This document shows positions 55,174-63,576 of a stretch of DNA of 64,000 bases, piece after piece (positions within the stretch are counted from its first letter, which is position 1; every line of letters starts with the position of its first letter). This DNA is from Dendrosporobacter quercicolus (GTDB taxonomy: Bacteria > Bacillota > Negativicutes > DSM-1736 > Dendrosporobacteraceae), in the NCBI RefSeq assembly GCF_900104455.1, contig NZ_FNHB01000011.1, forward strand, positions 1 to 64,000. The letters are read 5' to 3'. Below the pieces are notes generated by a model. It worked only from the letters and a program-made list of their open reading frames with translations, was not told the DNA's origin and made no database searches. Made by a program: the position numbers and the translations under genes.

Positions 55174-56127
55174 TTACATACCCAGTACCGCAGCAACTTC
55201 CTCGATCATCCTTGATGCAGATTCCAATCCATTACCTGTCAAATACCAGGTACCGGGATCAAGAAAAATAATCTTGCCGTTCTTGGCCGCATTTGTTGAC
55301 CGGACCATTGCATTATCCAGGGTGGCTGCAGCCTTGTTCGAGCCGCCGACAACAACCGTCCTGTCGACAACAAAGATCATGTCCGGATTCTTGGCTTCAA
55401 AATACTCGAAGCCGATCTTCGCTCCGTGCATACCGACATTAATGGTGGGATCAACAGGCTTGATGCCCAGCACATTATGGATTAAACCGAAGCGGGAGCC
55501 GGGACCGAATGCGCTGAGGTTGCCGTCATTGGTGAGAACAATCAGAGCCTTGCCGTCGTTCTTCTCGGCCACAGCCCTGACCTCATTAATCCTAGCGCTG
55601 ATTTTATCCAAGGCCGCCTGAGCTTCCGCTTTTTTGCCGAAAATTTCACCGATCATCAAATTATAGCGGGAGAGATCCTCCATATATTTGGTGCTGTCAA
55701 TGCCGCCCATAACAATAGTGGGCGCAATTTTGCTCATCTCTTCGTAAACCTTCCCCTGGCGGCCGCCAAGAATAATCAGATCAGGCTTGAAATTGTTGAC
55801 CGTTTCCAGATCCTTGGCGAAAAAATCACCCGCGTCAGCATAGGCGTCGCCTTTGTATTTGGCAAGGTAAGGCGGCACATTGTTTTTCGGCAAAGCAAGA
55901 GTAGGGGCCACGCCTAACGCGTCCAGCGTATCCAGCATCCCAAAGTCGTACACAACTACCCGTTGCGGGTTGAGGGGCACTTCCGTCTCGCCAAGATTAT
56001 GGGTTACTTTAATCGTAGCCGCAGCCTGCGTCTGCGTAGAACCCGTAGTGGCTGTTGAACTTGAACATCCGGTCAGGGTAATTGCCAGCATAGCGGCAGC
56101 CAGTAAAGAAGCCAATCGTTTTTTCAT
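55174..56127 (-). CDS. yclQ: Siderophore-binding lipoprotein (YclQ/FatB-like)
   Basis: The 317-residue protein has a lipobox (ITLTGCSSS) and a helical-backbone PBP fold. Segments include LNPQRVVVYDFGMLDTLDALGV, FKPDLIILGGRQGKVYEEMSKIAPTIV and the end DPGTWYLTGNGLESASRMIEE, which closely match the petrobactin/catecholate-binding YclQ-FatB branch. It delivers ferric siderophore to the YclNO permease. It is last of four genes in the YclNOPQ order. Confidence 0.92.
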   Translation of the reverse strand: MKKRLASLLAAAMLAITLTGCSSSTATTGSTQTQAAATIKVTHNLGETEVPLNPQRVVVYDFGMLDTLDALGVAPTLALPKNNVPPYLAKYKGDAYADAGDFFAKDLETVNNFKPDLIILGGRQGKVYEEMSKIAPTIVMGGIDSTKYMEDLSRYNLMIGEIFGKKAEAQAALDKISARINEVRAVAEKNDGKALIVLTNDGNLSAFGPGSRFGLIHNVLGIKPVDPTINVGMHGAKIGFEYFEAKNPDMIFVVDRTVVVGGSNKAAATLDNAMVRSTNAAKNGKIIFLDPGTWYLTGNGLESASRMIEEVAAVLGM

Positions 56128-56180
56128 AGAAACCTCCTAAGATTGTTTTATATTTTTTCATCCTTGGGATGAGAAAAACA

Positions 56181-56939
56181 TCAGGTATAATAGACACAGA
56201 TATTGTTGCCCCGGATCTGACAGATGTCGATATGCATATCATAAATTTCAGCAAGCACTTCGGGCTTGATAATCTCGGCGGTTGGCCCACTTTTCAGCAA
56301 GCGGCCGGCCTTGAGGGCAACAATATGATCGGCGTAGCATGAAACAAAGTTAATATCGTGAATGACGATGAGAATGGTCTTGCCTTTTTCGTCGACCAGA
56401 TTGCGTAATATTTTCATAATTTGGACCGAGTGCTTCATATCCAGATTATTGAGCGGTTCATCCAAAAAGATGTATTTGGTGTCCTGGGCAATCACCATGG
56501 CGATGTAAGCCATTTGCCGCTGCCCGCCGCTGAGTTCATCCAGAAAGCTGTCCTGAATAGCCGCAATTCCCATATAGTCAATGGCCTGGTCGATTTGGGC
56601 CAAGTCCTCAGCGGTAAGCTTTCCCCGGGAATAAGGATAACGGCCGAAGCTTACGAGCTCCCGTATGGTCAGCCGCAAATTTGTGTGATTGGCCTGGCGC
56701 AGGATAGAGATTTTCCTGGCAAGCTGCTCGTGATTCCAGCGCTGCAGCTCAGTGCCGTCAATATAGATCTCCCCCCCGTTCATTTTCAGTAAACGGCTTG
56801 CCATGGAAATCAAGGTGCTTTTTCCCGCACCGTTACTGCCGATAAAGGCAGTCAGTTTTCCCTCTTCCAGCGTGACCGAAACCCGATCGACCACCGTTTT
56901 GCCGCCATACTTTTTAAAAGCGTTTTTAATCTCAATCAT
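56181..56939 (-). CDS. yclP: Siderophore ABC ATPase (YclP-like)
   Basis: The ATG at 56939 overlaps the upstream permease stop (ATGA). The ~252-residue ATPase has Walker A GSNGAGKSTLISM, signature LSGGQRQMAYIAMVIAQ and Walker B YIFLDEPLNNLD. It energises ferric-siderophore import. Confidence 0.94.
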   Translation of the reverse strand: MIEIKNAFKKYGGKTVVDRVSVTLEEGKLTAFIGSNGAGKSTLISMASRLLKMNGGEIYIDGTELQRWNHEQLARKISILRQANHTNLRLTIRELVSFGRYPYSRGKLTAEDLAQIDQAIDYMGIAAIQDSFLDELSGGQRQMAYIAMVIAQDTKYIFLDEPLNNLDMKHSVQIMKILRNLVDEKGKTILIVIHDINFVSCYADHIVALKAGRLLKSGPTAEIIKPEVLAEIYDMHIDICQIRGNNICVYYT

Positions 56940-57940
56940 CGCTTGCTCTCCCTCAATAACAGAACAATAAAGCATGTCCCTCCGACAAAATTCAAAATGA
57001 CACCAACGGTAGTTGTGGTCTGCAATATCCGCTCCACCATAAACTGTCCCAGCACCAGTGCAATCACGCCAATCAACACGGCGCCTAAAATCATGTCCCG
57101 GTGCCGGAACGTATTCAGAATCTCTCTGGCTAAACTGACTAACAGAATCCCCAGAAAAGTGATGGGGCCGACTAGAGCCGTGGCGACCGATACCAGTACG
57201 GCTACCATCAGCAGAGTACGCCGAACCAGGCCGTTATAGCCGACGCCCAGGCTGATCGCCGTGTCCCGGCCAAGCCCCAATACATCAAACCGTGACAGGT
57301 CTCGCCAGGAAAACAGCAAGACAAAAATAGTGATGGCAGCTGAAATAAACAGCAAATCCTCATTGATGATTTTAAAGCTCGCAAACATCGCATCCTGTAA
57401 AACCAAAAACTCATTGGGATCGATCAGCATTTGCATAAAAGAAGCGATGCCGCTGAAAAAAATCCCCATGACGATGCCAATCAAAACCAGAACATACACA
57501 TTGCGGTTCTCGCCATCAAAAATAAATTGATAAAGGATGCCGGAAGCCAGCATCATCCCGCCGGCGGACAGCAGAAAATGCAGTGTAGCGTCCATCATCG
57601 TAAGCTGCTGCGCGCCAAACAGAAACACCACCAGCGACTGAATGAACAAATATAACGCATCAAGCCCCATCACACTGGGCGTTAAAATCCGGTTCTCGGT
57701 AATGGTTTGGAATACCACGGCAGAATAGCCGGTGCATATCGCCACCAATACCATGGCGGTTATTTTCATGGCGCGCCGGGGCAGATTGAAAGCCGCGTTC
57801 TCCGGGCTGATCCCCTGAAAAAGGAACAGGCACACCGCCCCAACAGCAAGAAAGGCAAGAAACAGCAGGATTGTCCGGGCGCGTTTGTCCGCTGGCAACC
57901 GGAATTTTCCGGGCGCAATACAAAGCACTTTAAACCGCAT
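56936..57940 (-). CDS. yclO: Siderophore ABC permease (YclO-like)
   Basis: The 334-residue FecCD-family permease has about nine or ten helices and the family block VGPITFLGILLVSLARE near the C-terminal third, where it contacts the ATPase. It overlaps the upstream permease by 11 bp and pairs with it. Confidence 0.93.
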   Translation of the reverse strand: MRFKVLCIAPGKFRLPADKRARTILLFLAFLAVGAVCLFLFQGISPENAAFNLPRRAMKITAMVLVAICTGYSAVVFQTITENRILTPSVMGLDALYLFIQSLVVFLFGAQQLTMMDATLHFLLSAGGMMLASGILYQFIFDGENRNVYVLVLIGIVMGIFFSGIASFMQMLIDPNEFLVLQDAMFASFKIINEDLLFISAAITIFVLLFSWRDLSRFDVLGLGRDTAISLGVGYNGLVRRTLLMVAVLVSVATALVGPITFLGILLVSLAREILNTFRHRDMILGAVLIGVIALVLGQFMVERILQTTTTVGVILNFVGGTCFIVLLLRESKR

Positions 57941-58892
57941 GCTGACTCCTCCTGAAAATCATCCACAGGAAAATGGCGCTGCCGCTGACGCTCACAATCA
58001 TACCAATGGGGATCTCATAGGGAAACAGCAACACTCTTCCCAGGATATCGCAGGCCAATACAAAATTTGTACCGATCAGCGCGGTATCCAGCAGGCTGTT
58101 TTTTAGATTATCCCCTTTCGCCATGCTGACGATATTCGGTACAATCAGATCAAGAAACGGCAAGGCGCCGACCGTCACCGTTACAACGGCGGTAATCATC
58201 GAAACGATCACCAGACCGACGGCAACGACCTGTTCGTACTTAAGGCCGAGATTGCGGGCAAAATCCCCGCCCATGCCGGCAATGGTGAACTTATCGGCAA
58301 AGAGATAGCCGATGATCAAAAAAGGAATTCCCAGGTACAACAGCTCGTACCGGCCCTTTGTGATTAAAGAGAAATCACCCTGCAGCCAGGAGGACATATT
58401 TTGAACCAGGTCGTAGTGATAGGCAAAATAGGTGGTTATCGCCGAAACCACGCTGCCCAGCATCAGCCCGATCAGCGGGATGAGCACCGCATTTTTCACT
58501 TTAATCCGGGACAACAGACCGATAAACAGGAATGAGCCGAACAAAGAGAAGGCAAAAGCGACCGACATCTTGGTAAAGTGGCTTTCACCACCGAAAAACA
58601 AAATCGCAACCAGGATTCCCAGGCGGGTCCACTGAACGGTTCCCGCTGTTGTCGGGGAAACGAATTTGTTTTTGGTAATTGTCTGCATAATCAATCCGGT
58701 AATGCCGATGCTGCTCCCCGCCACAATGATACTGATCAGCCTTGGCAGCCGGCTGATCAGTATGATATACACATCGCGGCTACCAAGCTGCAGGAAATCA
58801 ATATCCTTAACCCCGATCAGTACGGACAAGGCGGATAATAGGAGCAACATCAAAATCATCAATGGTCTTGCCATGAAAAATTGCTTATTCAT
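57930..58892 (-). CDS. yclN: Siderophore ABC permease (YclN-like)
   Basis: The 320-residue FecCD-family permease has LPRLISIIVAGSSIGITGLIMQTITKN near residue 48 and VGALPFLDLIVPNIVSM near 235, both typical. It is the first gene of the yclNOPQ-type operon. A Fur box and promoter lie about 100-125 bp upstream. Confidence 0.93.
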   Translation of the reverse strand: MNKQFFMARPLMILMLLLLSALSVLIGVKDIDFLQLGSRDVYIILISRLPRLISIIVAGSSIGITGLIMQTITKNKFVSPTTAGTVQWTRLGILVAILFFGGESHFTKMSVAFAFSLFGSFLFIGLLSRIKVKNAVLIPLIGLMLGSVVSAITTYFAYHYDLVQNMSSWLQGDFSLITKGRYELLYLGIPFLIIGYLFADKFTIAGMGGDFARNLGLKYEQVVAVGLVIVSMITAVVTVTVGALPFLDLIVPNIVSMAKGDNLKNSLLDTALIGTNFVLACDILGRVLLFPYEIPIGMIVSVSGSAIFLWMIFRRSQHAV

Positions 58893-58993
58893 AGGTTTCC
58901 AATATCCTGTCCCTTCTCATCTCCAAATGCCTCGGCGAAATACCAATGCAAACTCGGATTCCGCATCGGCATGGCCTTGGCGCTCCATTATTA

Positions 58994-59008
58994 TGATAAT
59001 CATTATCA
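58994..59008 (-). promoter_or_regulatory. Perfect Fur box upstream of the siderophore importer
   Basis: TGATAATCATTATCA is an exact 7-1-7 Fur box and a complete palindrome around the central C. On the minus strand it follows a TATAAT (59016-59021) by 7 bp, so it covers the expected transcription start of the importer operon. Confidence 0.93.
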
Positions 59009-59010
59009 TC

Positions 59011-59061
59011 ATTAAATTATAAATTAAAAGTTTGATAAATAATAATACATATTTTATAATG
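59011..59061. repeat. Promoter cassette repeated at 63486-63536
   Basis: A run of about 46 bp (ATTATAAATTAAA through TTTGATAAATAATA to TACATATTTTATAATG) is almost identical to 63491-63536, with only three differences, two adjacent and one single. It contains the divergent -10 elements and the rightward -35. A Fur box adjoins both copies on the left. Confidence 0.9.
59032..59060 (+). promoter_or_regulatory. Rightward promoter of the first Fur cassette
   Basis: TTGATA (59032-59037), 17 bp, TATAAT (59055-59060). It is the same promoter as at 63507-63535, where it drives a LysR gene. Here no gene follows on the plus strand. Confidence 0.75.
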
Positions 59062-59066
59062 ATATT

Positions 59067-59275
59067 ATATTAGTTTTACTATTAATCGTAAAAAGCAGTA
59101 TCCAGGTTCAATCAATTGCCTAAACCCGTCGCCAATATCATAATGGCAAATAGCCAGTGGTTTAGGGTGTAAGTAGCTGCACCGGTGTGCTTTCAATCAG
59201 TGTTTTCTGCTGCCTTGCTCAACAACGGGCGTGCCGCTTGGCGTTTTAAAAAACGTTTTGCGACACGCCCCTTGT
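59067..59275 (+). ncRNA. Candidate Fur-cassette-driven structured small RNA
   Basis: The rightward promoter at 59032-59060 would start RNA near 59067. No frame is convincing up to the convergent PepSY gene (59334). The stretch folds into successive stems: CCTAAACC (59119-59126) with GGTTTAGG (59159-59166) enclosing GCCA/TGGC; GCAC/GTGC (59179-59190); and GGGCGTG (59227-59233) with CACGCCC (59264-59270) enclosing CGTTTT/AAAACG. A terminal U-run is weak. It could be an iron-starvation sRNA, or the debris of a deleted LysR gene. Confidence 0.4.
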
Positions 59276-59333
59276 ATTTGCTTCCCAAGCGGCCGTATAC
59301 GGAAAACGCCGGAGTGTGGTTTATTCCGGAAGA

Positions 59334-60680
59334 TTAGCGGCGCAGCCAGTAATATACCGTCAGGATGAGCGGTGTGGCCAAAGCAAGCGTCGCCGGCGTA
59401 TTATATTGTCCGCCGGCCAGCGGCGCCAAAATGCCGACCACAGACAGGACGATTATGATAACCGGCTGCAGCCAGATTTGCCGGTTTGACTGCCGTACCG
59501 GACGCACTGCCTGGGTCTGCTTTTGTGCCGCCGGTCTGACCGGCCGGAATTTTACGAACCAGGCGTAAATACCGGTAATAATCATAAAGCAAGTCAGCGC
59601 ATCGGTGACAAACCACAGAATTTTTAACGCTAAGGTGTCATGGTTGCTGAAATGAGCCGGCCTGGCCAGCGAAATTGCCTGCAGATACCAGGGCTGGGCA
59701 ATTGTGGCTGTAACAGTGCCGGTCGACGCATCAACCCAGACAAACTCCTGAAAATGCGCGGCAAAGCCTTCGCCCTGAGTGCGAACAACATAATGCCAGG
59801 GCATTTTTCCGCCTTCCTGCGGCAGCTCAATTGACGTTATCTTCCGCTCAGGCAAGGCTCTTTGGGCGGTTTCCAGCACATCATCAAGAGAAATGCGCGA
59901 TGTCGAAACAGGCGTTCCCTGATATTGGGCCAACAACGCCTGACGGACATTTTCATTCCAGGCATTGCTCACCGGACCGCCAAAGACCAGAATGAATCCG
60001 CTCAAACACAACAATACCGCCCAGACCAGCGTGACAATGCCCGACAGCTTATGCCAGTCCATCCACCAGTTCCGGCGGGGTGCAGTACGGATGGCGCCAA
60101 AGGGCATGGTTCTCATAAACGGCGCATACAAATACAAGCCGGTCAGCAGGGAAACAATGCTTAACCCGCACATCCAGCCCAGCAGGCTCCGTCCGAAGGC
60201 CCCCAGATACAGGTTCACATGCATGATGTGCATAAAATTAAGAAACTCAGGGATAACCGCGTACTTGATTTGGTTATCGGACTGTCCGCCCCGGCCACCA
60301 TGGCCGGCACTCCGTTCAGACTGTTCAATCACCCGGCCAGTCTGAAGGTCCGTACTGATCTGCAGCCTTTTTCCTTCCACTTGCAGGGAAAACCGCGCGC
60401 TTTGCTGTTCATAATCCAGCGAAACCGTGCGCAGGCTGTAGCCGGGATGACGGTCAAGAAGATTTGTTGCCTGCCTGGCCAAAGAAACGGGTGGTGTCTC
60501 CGTCGGTGCAGGTGCTGCCTGCGACGGTGCAGGCCTTGAAACCGCCGGTCTCTGCACCCGGTTAAAGTCGTTAATTTCCTGTTTGAAGATCAGCGGTAAG
60601 GCGCTGGCGCACATAATCAGCAGAAAAACAGCACAAACCAAACTGGTCCATTTATGTATTTTATACCAGTATTGCATCAT
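59334..60680 (-). CDS. PepSY-domain inner-membrane protein, possible ferric-siderophore reductase
   Basis: The 448-residue protein begins YWYKIHKWTSLVCAVFLLIM and has four or five membrane helices, with PepSY regions between helices (RVIEQSE and WVDASTGTVTATI areas). The conserved WMDWHKLSGIVTLVWAV carries His residues suited to haem or metal binding. PepSY-TM proteins beside TonB receptors (PiuB, FoxB) reduce ferric siderophores at the inner membrane. That role is inferred here from context. The start overlaps a 27-codon upstream frame. Confidence 0.85.
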   Translation of the reverse strand: MMQYWYKIHKWTSLVCAVFLLIMCASALPLIFKQEINDFNRVQRPAVSRPAPSQAAPAPTETPPVSLARQATNLLDRHPGYSLRTVSLDYEQQSARFSLQVEGKRLQISTDLQTGRVIEQSERSAGHGGRGGQSDNQIKYAVIPEFLNFMHIMHVNLYLGAFGRSLLGWMCGLSIVSLLTGLYLYAPFMRTMPFGAIRTAPRRNWWMDWHKLSGIVTLVWAVLLCLSGFILVFGGPVSNAWNENVRQALLAQYQGTPVSTSRISLDDVLETAQRALPERKITSIELPQEGGKMPWHYVVRTQGEGFAAHFQEFVWVDASTGTVTATIAQPWYLQAISLARPAHFSNHDTLALKILWFVTDALTCFMIITGIYAWFVKFRPVRPAAQKQTQAVRPVRQSNRQIWLQPVIIIVLSVVGILAPLAGGQYNTPATLALATPLILTVYYWLRR

Positions 60681-60760
60681 TGCCGCCGGTTACTCCCGTC
60701 GGTGACGTCCGGCCTATGGCTCGTATCCGCGTACTGCACTGATAAATTTCGCTCCGGCAT
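60677..60760 (-). CDS. 27-residue upstream frame coupled to the PepSY gene
   Basis: AAAGGAGG (60768-60775) lies 7 bp before an ATG at 60760. The peptide (MPERNLSVQYADTSHRPD, then VTDGSNRRQ) is hydrophilic, and its stop overlaps the PepSY start as ATGA. The PepSY gene itself lacks a good ribosome-binding site, so its translation probably depends on ribosomes ending here. It may be a real leader peptide or simply a vehicle for coupling. Confidence 0.65.
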   Translation of the reverse strand: MPERNLSVQYADTSHRPDVTDGSNRRQ

Positions 60761-60997
60761 TACGTCGCCTCCTTTTCGTTGCATTAATTAAATTGTAGTT
60801 ATTGTGAATAAGTGCACTCTGACAGCTGAATTTGGATAACCCTATAAAACAGATTCTACGGAGTATTGGGAGAGCAATGCAAGAAAACAACGAAATTTGA
60901 GGAAGCCAGAAACTTCGGGAAGCAGTCGGGCAGCCAATATTCCTGTGTTGCATAGCCGCCAACCGTATTGAGTAGAGACCGCGGGCGGCCGAATAAA
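60761..60997. other. Gene-free leader and spacer of the PepSY gene
   Basis: Between the TonB receptor terminator and the small upstream frame I see no gene. A TACAAT on the minus strand near 60795 could be a -10, but its -35 is poor. No known riboswitch signature was recognised. Confidence 0.4.
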
Positions 60998-61035
60998 AGC
61001 CATGCAGACGCGGATGTGTCCAGGTCTGCATGGCT
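60998..61035 (-). terminator. Terminator of the second TonB receptor gene
   Basis: AGCCATGCAGAC pairs perfectly with GTCTGCATGGCT with a 14-nt loop, and TTTTATT follows on the minus strand. It begins 14 bp after the receptor stop. Confidence 0.93.
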
Positions 61036-61048
61036 CCCAAAATACATT

Positions 61049-63142
61049 TTAGAAATTGTAATTCACGGATACCCAATAATTCCGTCCCGCCAGATAAGTG
61101 CCACTAGGACTTTGTCCGGAGCCGCCGATATATTTATAGTAAGTCGTGCCATTTACTATGGCGGTTTTGCCGAAATCTTTATCAAGCAGATTATTGACAG
61201 AGAAATTTAATGTAACATTCTGGGTTAGCTTACGGGATACCCCCAGATCAAGCACTGTATAGGAGCCAATGTCCTTGCCAAGCGCATCAACCACTGCCTG
61301 CTCCGTAGCGGTATAATTTTCCGCTTTTTTGTTATACCGGGTCATTTTGCCGCGGTATTCCGCTCTTAGCCAGGCGTTGGTCTTTTCGTCCGCCTGCCAG
61401 TTCAGCCGCGCATTTACCGCATGTTTAGGCGTATTGTTGAGCCTAGTACCGTCATTTGCGCCGCCAATCTGTTCGCTTTCAAGGTAGGTGTAATTCAGAT
61501 TCAACGCCAAGTCCTGGGCCAGCGGAATTTTGGTGCCCAATTCAAGACCGTCGATCTTGGCTTTGTCTACGTTTTCGTAAGATTGCCACAGCTGACCGCT
61601 TTCATCCGCCCAGGTAGCGGTGCTACTGATTCGATTTTTAAAATCCGTGTGGAACAGGGTGGCATTGGCGCTGAAACCGGTAGGATGCTGGTAGTAAAAG
61701 CCCAGTTCCCTGTTTACGCTTTCCTCGGGCTTGAGGTTGGGGTTGCCTCTAACCAGTATATCACTGCTCGTACCGCCGGTACCGCCGGTATGACCGTCCG
61801 TCGTCTGCGTCAGGGTAGGGGCTTTGAAACCGGTGCTGACACCGCCTTTCAGCGTCCACTTGTCACTCGCCTTCCAGACCAGGTAACCTCGCGGGCTGGT
61901 ATTTCCGCCAAAAAAATTGTGATGGTCATAACGGGCGCCATAAGTAAAGGCCAGATCCTCCCGCAGCCGCCATTCGTCTTCCACAAACAGCGAAGTGGTT
62001 TTCGCCTCGGGGTTAGGCAGGCCGTCAGCGGTTATCACACTGCTCTCCAATTTTGCATCCCAGTACCGTCCGCCCGCGGTCAGCGTATGAGCGTCGCCAA
62101 CCGGCGCAACCAATTTGGTCTCAAAAATCAGGTTTTCGTTCTTCAGCTTGCGGGGCGCGCCGCTAGCTGCGCCATAGCCTTTCAGTTCGGTGGTGTTATA
62201 GGTCAGGGTAGTGCTCCAGTCGCCATAGGACACCTTATTATCGCTGCCCAGCGTCACCTTGTCGCGGTCAAAGCGCAGCGGATTGTTCTGTGTAGCCGAA
62301 CCCGGTGCTTTGGAAAAATCGCTAGTGGCCGTCTCAGCGTCCAACCAGAGGCTGTTGCTGTCATCCAGTTTCCAGGTTACTTTGCCGCCTAGGCTGTAGT
62401 TTCTTAAGGCAATGGGATTTGCCCCTCTGGTGGTAACTAGATCACCCTGATCATTGGTAACAGAGGATCCGGCCCGCCGAAGAAAGTTACCGCGCAAGGC
62501 CAGTCCCACTTTATCCTCGACAAGTGGGCCGCTCGAAAATAAAGAATAACGGGTTACACTGCCCCATTCCGAATTCTCGTGAAGGGTGTAGTCCAACGTC
62601 AGGTTATGATTCCACTCGTCAGTTACCTTTTTGGTAATGATATTCACCACGCCGCCCATAGCCTCGGTTCCGTACAGGGTGGACATCGGACCACGAATGA
62701 TTTCAACGCGTTCAATTGTCGCCAGCGGCGGCACGAAAGTACCGAGCCCAACACTATAGCCGTTCGGTCCGACACCCCGGTCCCCATTCTGGGGAATGCC
62801 GTCCACCAGAACCAGCGTATAGTCGCTACCCATACCGCGGATGCTGACATTCGCCCCACCCAGTCTGCTGGCGGAGCTGCGCACGTCAACGCCTTCCACA
62901 TCGGACAGGATACCCGCAAGATCCGTATAGCCACGCCGGTTGATATCCTCTTTTGTAATTACCGTAATACTAGCCGGTGCGTCGACAATATCCTGTTCAA
63001 AGCCGGAGGCCGTTACCACCACTTCGTCGAACTGGAAAATAGGATCGTTCTCGGCAGCGTAAGCAGGCAAACTCAAGGCAACACTTAGACCGATAGCCAA
63101 CAGCCCGATCTTTTTCTTATTTTGTTTTATACCAACATTCAC
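61049..63142 (-). CDS. TonB-dependent receptor (CirA/FepA-like)
   Basis: A GTG start at 63142 follows GGGGGG by 7 bp and gives a proper signal peptide (IGLLAIGLSVALSLPAYAA). The 697-residue protein then has the TonB box DEVVVTASG, the plug start PASITVITKEDINRRGY, and VSIRGMGSDYTLVLVDGIPQ and VEIIRGPMSTLYGTEAMGG. A barrel follows, ending in a terminal aromatic (YWVSVNYNF). It resembles catecholate receptors such as CirA and FepA; cobalamin is less likely. The divergent LysR gene and the Fur cassette at 63.5 kb suggest joint control. Confidence 0.93.
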   Translation of the reverse strand: MNVGIKQNKKKIGLLAIGLSVALSLPAYAAENDPIFQFDEVVVTASGFEQDIVDAPASITVITKEDINRRGYTDLAGILSDVEGVDVRSSASRLGGANVSIRGMGSDYTLVLVDGIPQNGDRGVGPNGYSVGLGTFVPPLATIERVEIIRGPMSTLYGTEAMGGVVNIITKKVTDEWNHNLTLDYTLHENSEWGSVTRYSLFSSGPLVEDKVGLALRGNFLRRAGSSVTNDQGDLVTTRGANPIALRNYSLGGKVTWKLDDSNSLWLDAETATSDFSKAPGSATQNNPLRFDRDKVTLGSDNKVSYGDWSTTLTYNTTELKGYGAASGAPRKLKNENLIFETKLVAPVGDAHTLTAGGRYWDAKLESSVITADGLPNPEAKTTSLFVEDEWRLREDLAFTYGARYDHHNFFGGNTSPRGYLVWKASDKWTLKGGVSTGFKAPTLTQTTDGHTGGTGGTSSDILVRGNPNLKPEESVNRELGFYYQHPTGFSANATLFHTDFKNRISSTATWADESGQLWQSYENVDKAKIDGLELGTKIPLAQDLALNLNYTYLESEQIGGANDGTRLNNTPKHAVNARLNWQADEKTNAWLRAEYRGKMTRYNKKAENYTATEQAVVDALGKDIGSYTVLDLGVSRKLTQNVTLNFSVNNLLDKDFGKTAIVNGTTYYKYIGGSGQSPSGTYLAGRNYWVSVNYNF

Positions 63143-63242
63143 TAAATTTCCCCCCACAATAAGTTTAGGCCTTAATCGCCGATAAAGCTCTCCCCCTGGC
63201 CTATCGTATATAACAATTCCTGAATATCCTATTCTGTACAGC

Positions 63243-63353
63243 GCTCCCGCTACCACATTCCGGCCAGCCTTGATGGCGTTCTGCCCTGTGCCGAGGTTTC
63301 CATGTTTCCCCCGGTTTAAGGTTTCGGGGCCGGTGCTTAGGCCATATGGGAGC
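63243..63353 (-). ncRNA. Candidate structured 5' leader of the second TonB receptor
   Basis: If transcription starts near the Fur box (about 63480), the receptor mRNA has a ~340-nt leader. It can form nested helices: GCTCCC/GGGAGC (63243-63248 with 63348-63353), CCGGCC/GGCCGG (63260-63265 with 63328-63333) and a CCCCG/CGGGG hairpin (63309-63313 with 63325-63329) with the loop reading AAACCTTAAAC on the minus strand. It does not match a riboswitch I know. A retroelement remnant is another possibility. Confidence 0.4.
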
Positions 63354-63463
63354 AGCCATATTCAAACGGCTATTTTGTTATGCGCTTTACTCCCCCCCTT
63401 CTGACTATAGTAATGTATACCAACGTCCCCCCCCTTTTCTCTAGCAAAACATAAGAACACTCA

Positions 63464-63482
63464 GATAACGATTATCATTATC
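63464..63482 (-). promoter_or_regulatory. Fur box of the second cassette
   Basis: GATAACGATTATCATTATC matches the 19-bp Fur consensus GATAATGATAATCATTATC at 17 positions. It sits 8 bp past a leftward TATAAT (63491-63496), as in the 59.0-kb copy, and so should block leftward transcription of the receptor gene when iron is plentiful. Confidence 0.9.
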
Positions 63483-63506
63483 GATAATTAATTATAAATT
63501 AAACAT

Positions 63507-63535
63507 TTGATAAATAATAGTACATATTTTATAAT
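63507..63535 (+). promoter_or_regulatory. LysR gene promoter in the second cassette
   Basis: TTGATA (63507-63512), 17 bp, TATAAT (63530-63535). The LysR ATG follows 41 bp later. Confidence 0.88.
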
Positions 63536-63576
63536 GGTACCATAATAAATTGTATATTAATTAAGGGGAGCACGTT

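Noticed and set aside
60856-61047. Minus-strand frame between the TonB receptor and the PepSY gene
   Set aside because: It runs through the receptor's perfect terminator hairpin and has no ribosome-binding site.
63143-63256. N-terminal extension of the second TonB receptor up to 63256
   Set aside because: The extra 38 residues precede a clean signal peptide and lack a ribosome-binding site, while the GTG at 63142 has one.
63281-63293. GCACAGGGCA on the minus strand, reminiscent of a c-di-GMP-I riboswitch
   Set aside because: Only this short string matches. The tetraloop-receptor helices and the GGACGCAAAG segment of that class are absent.
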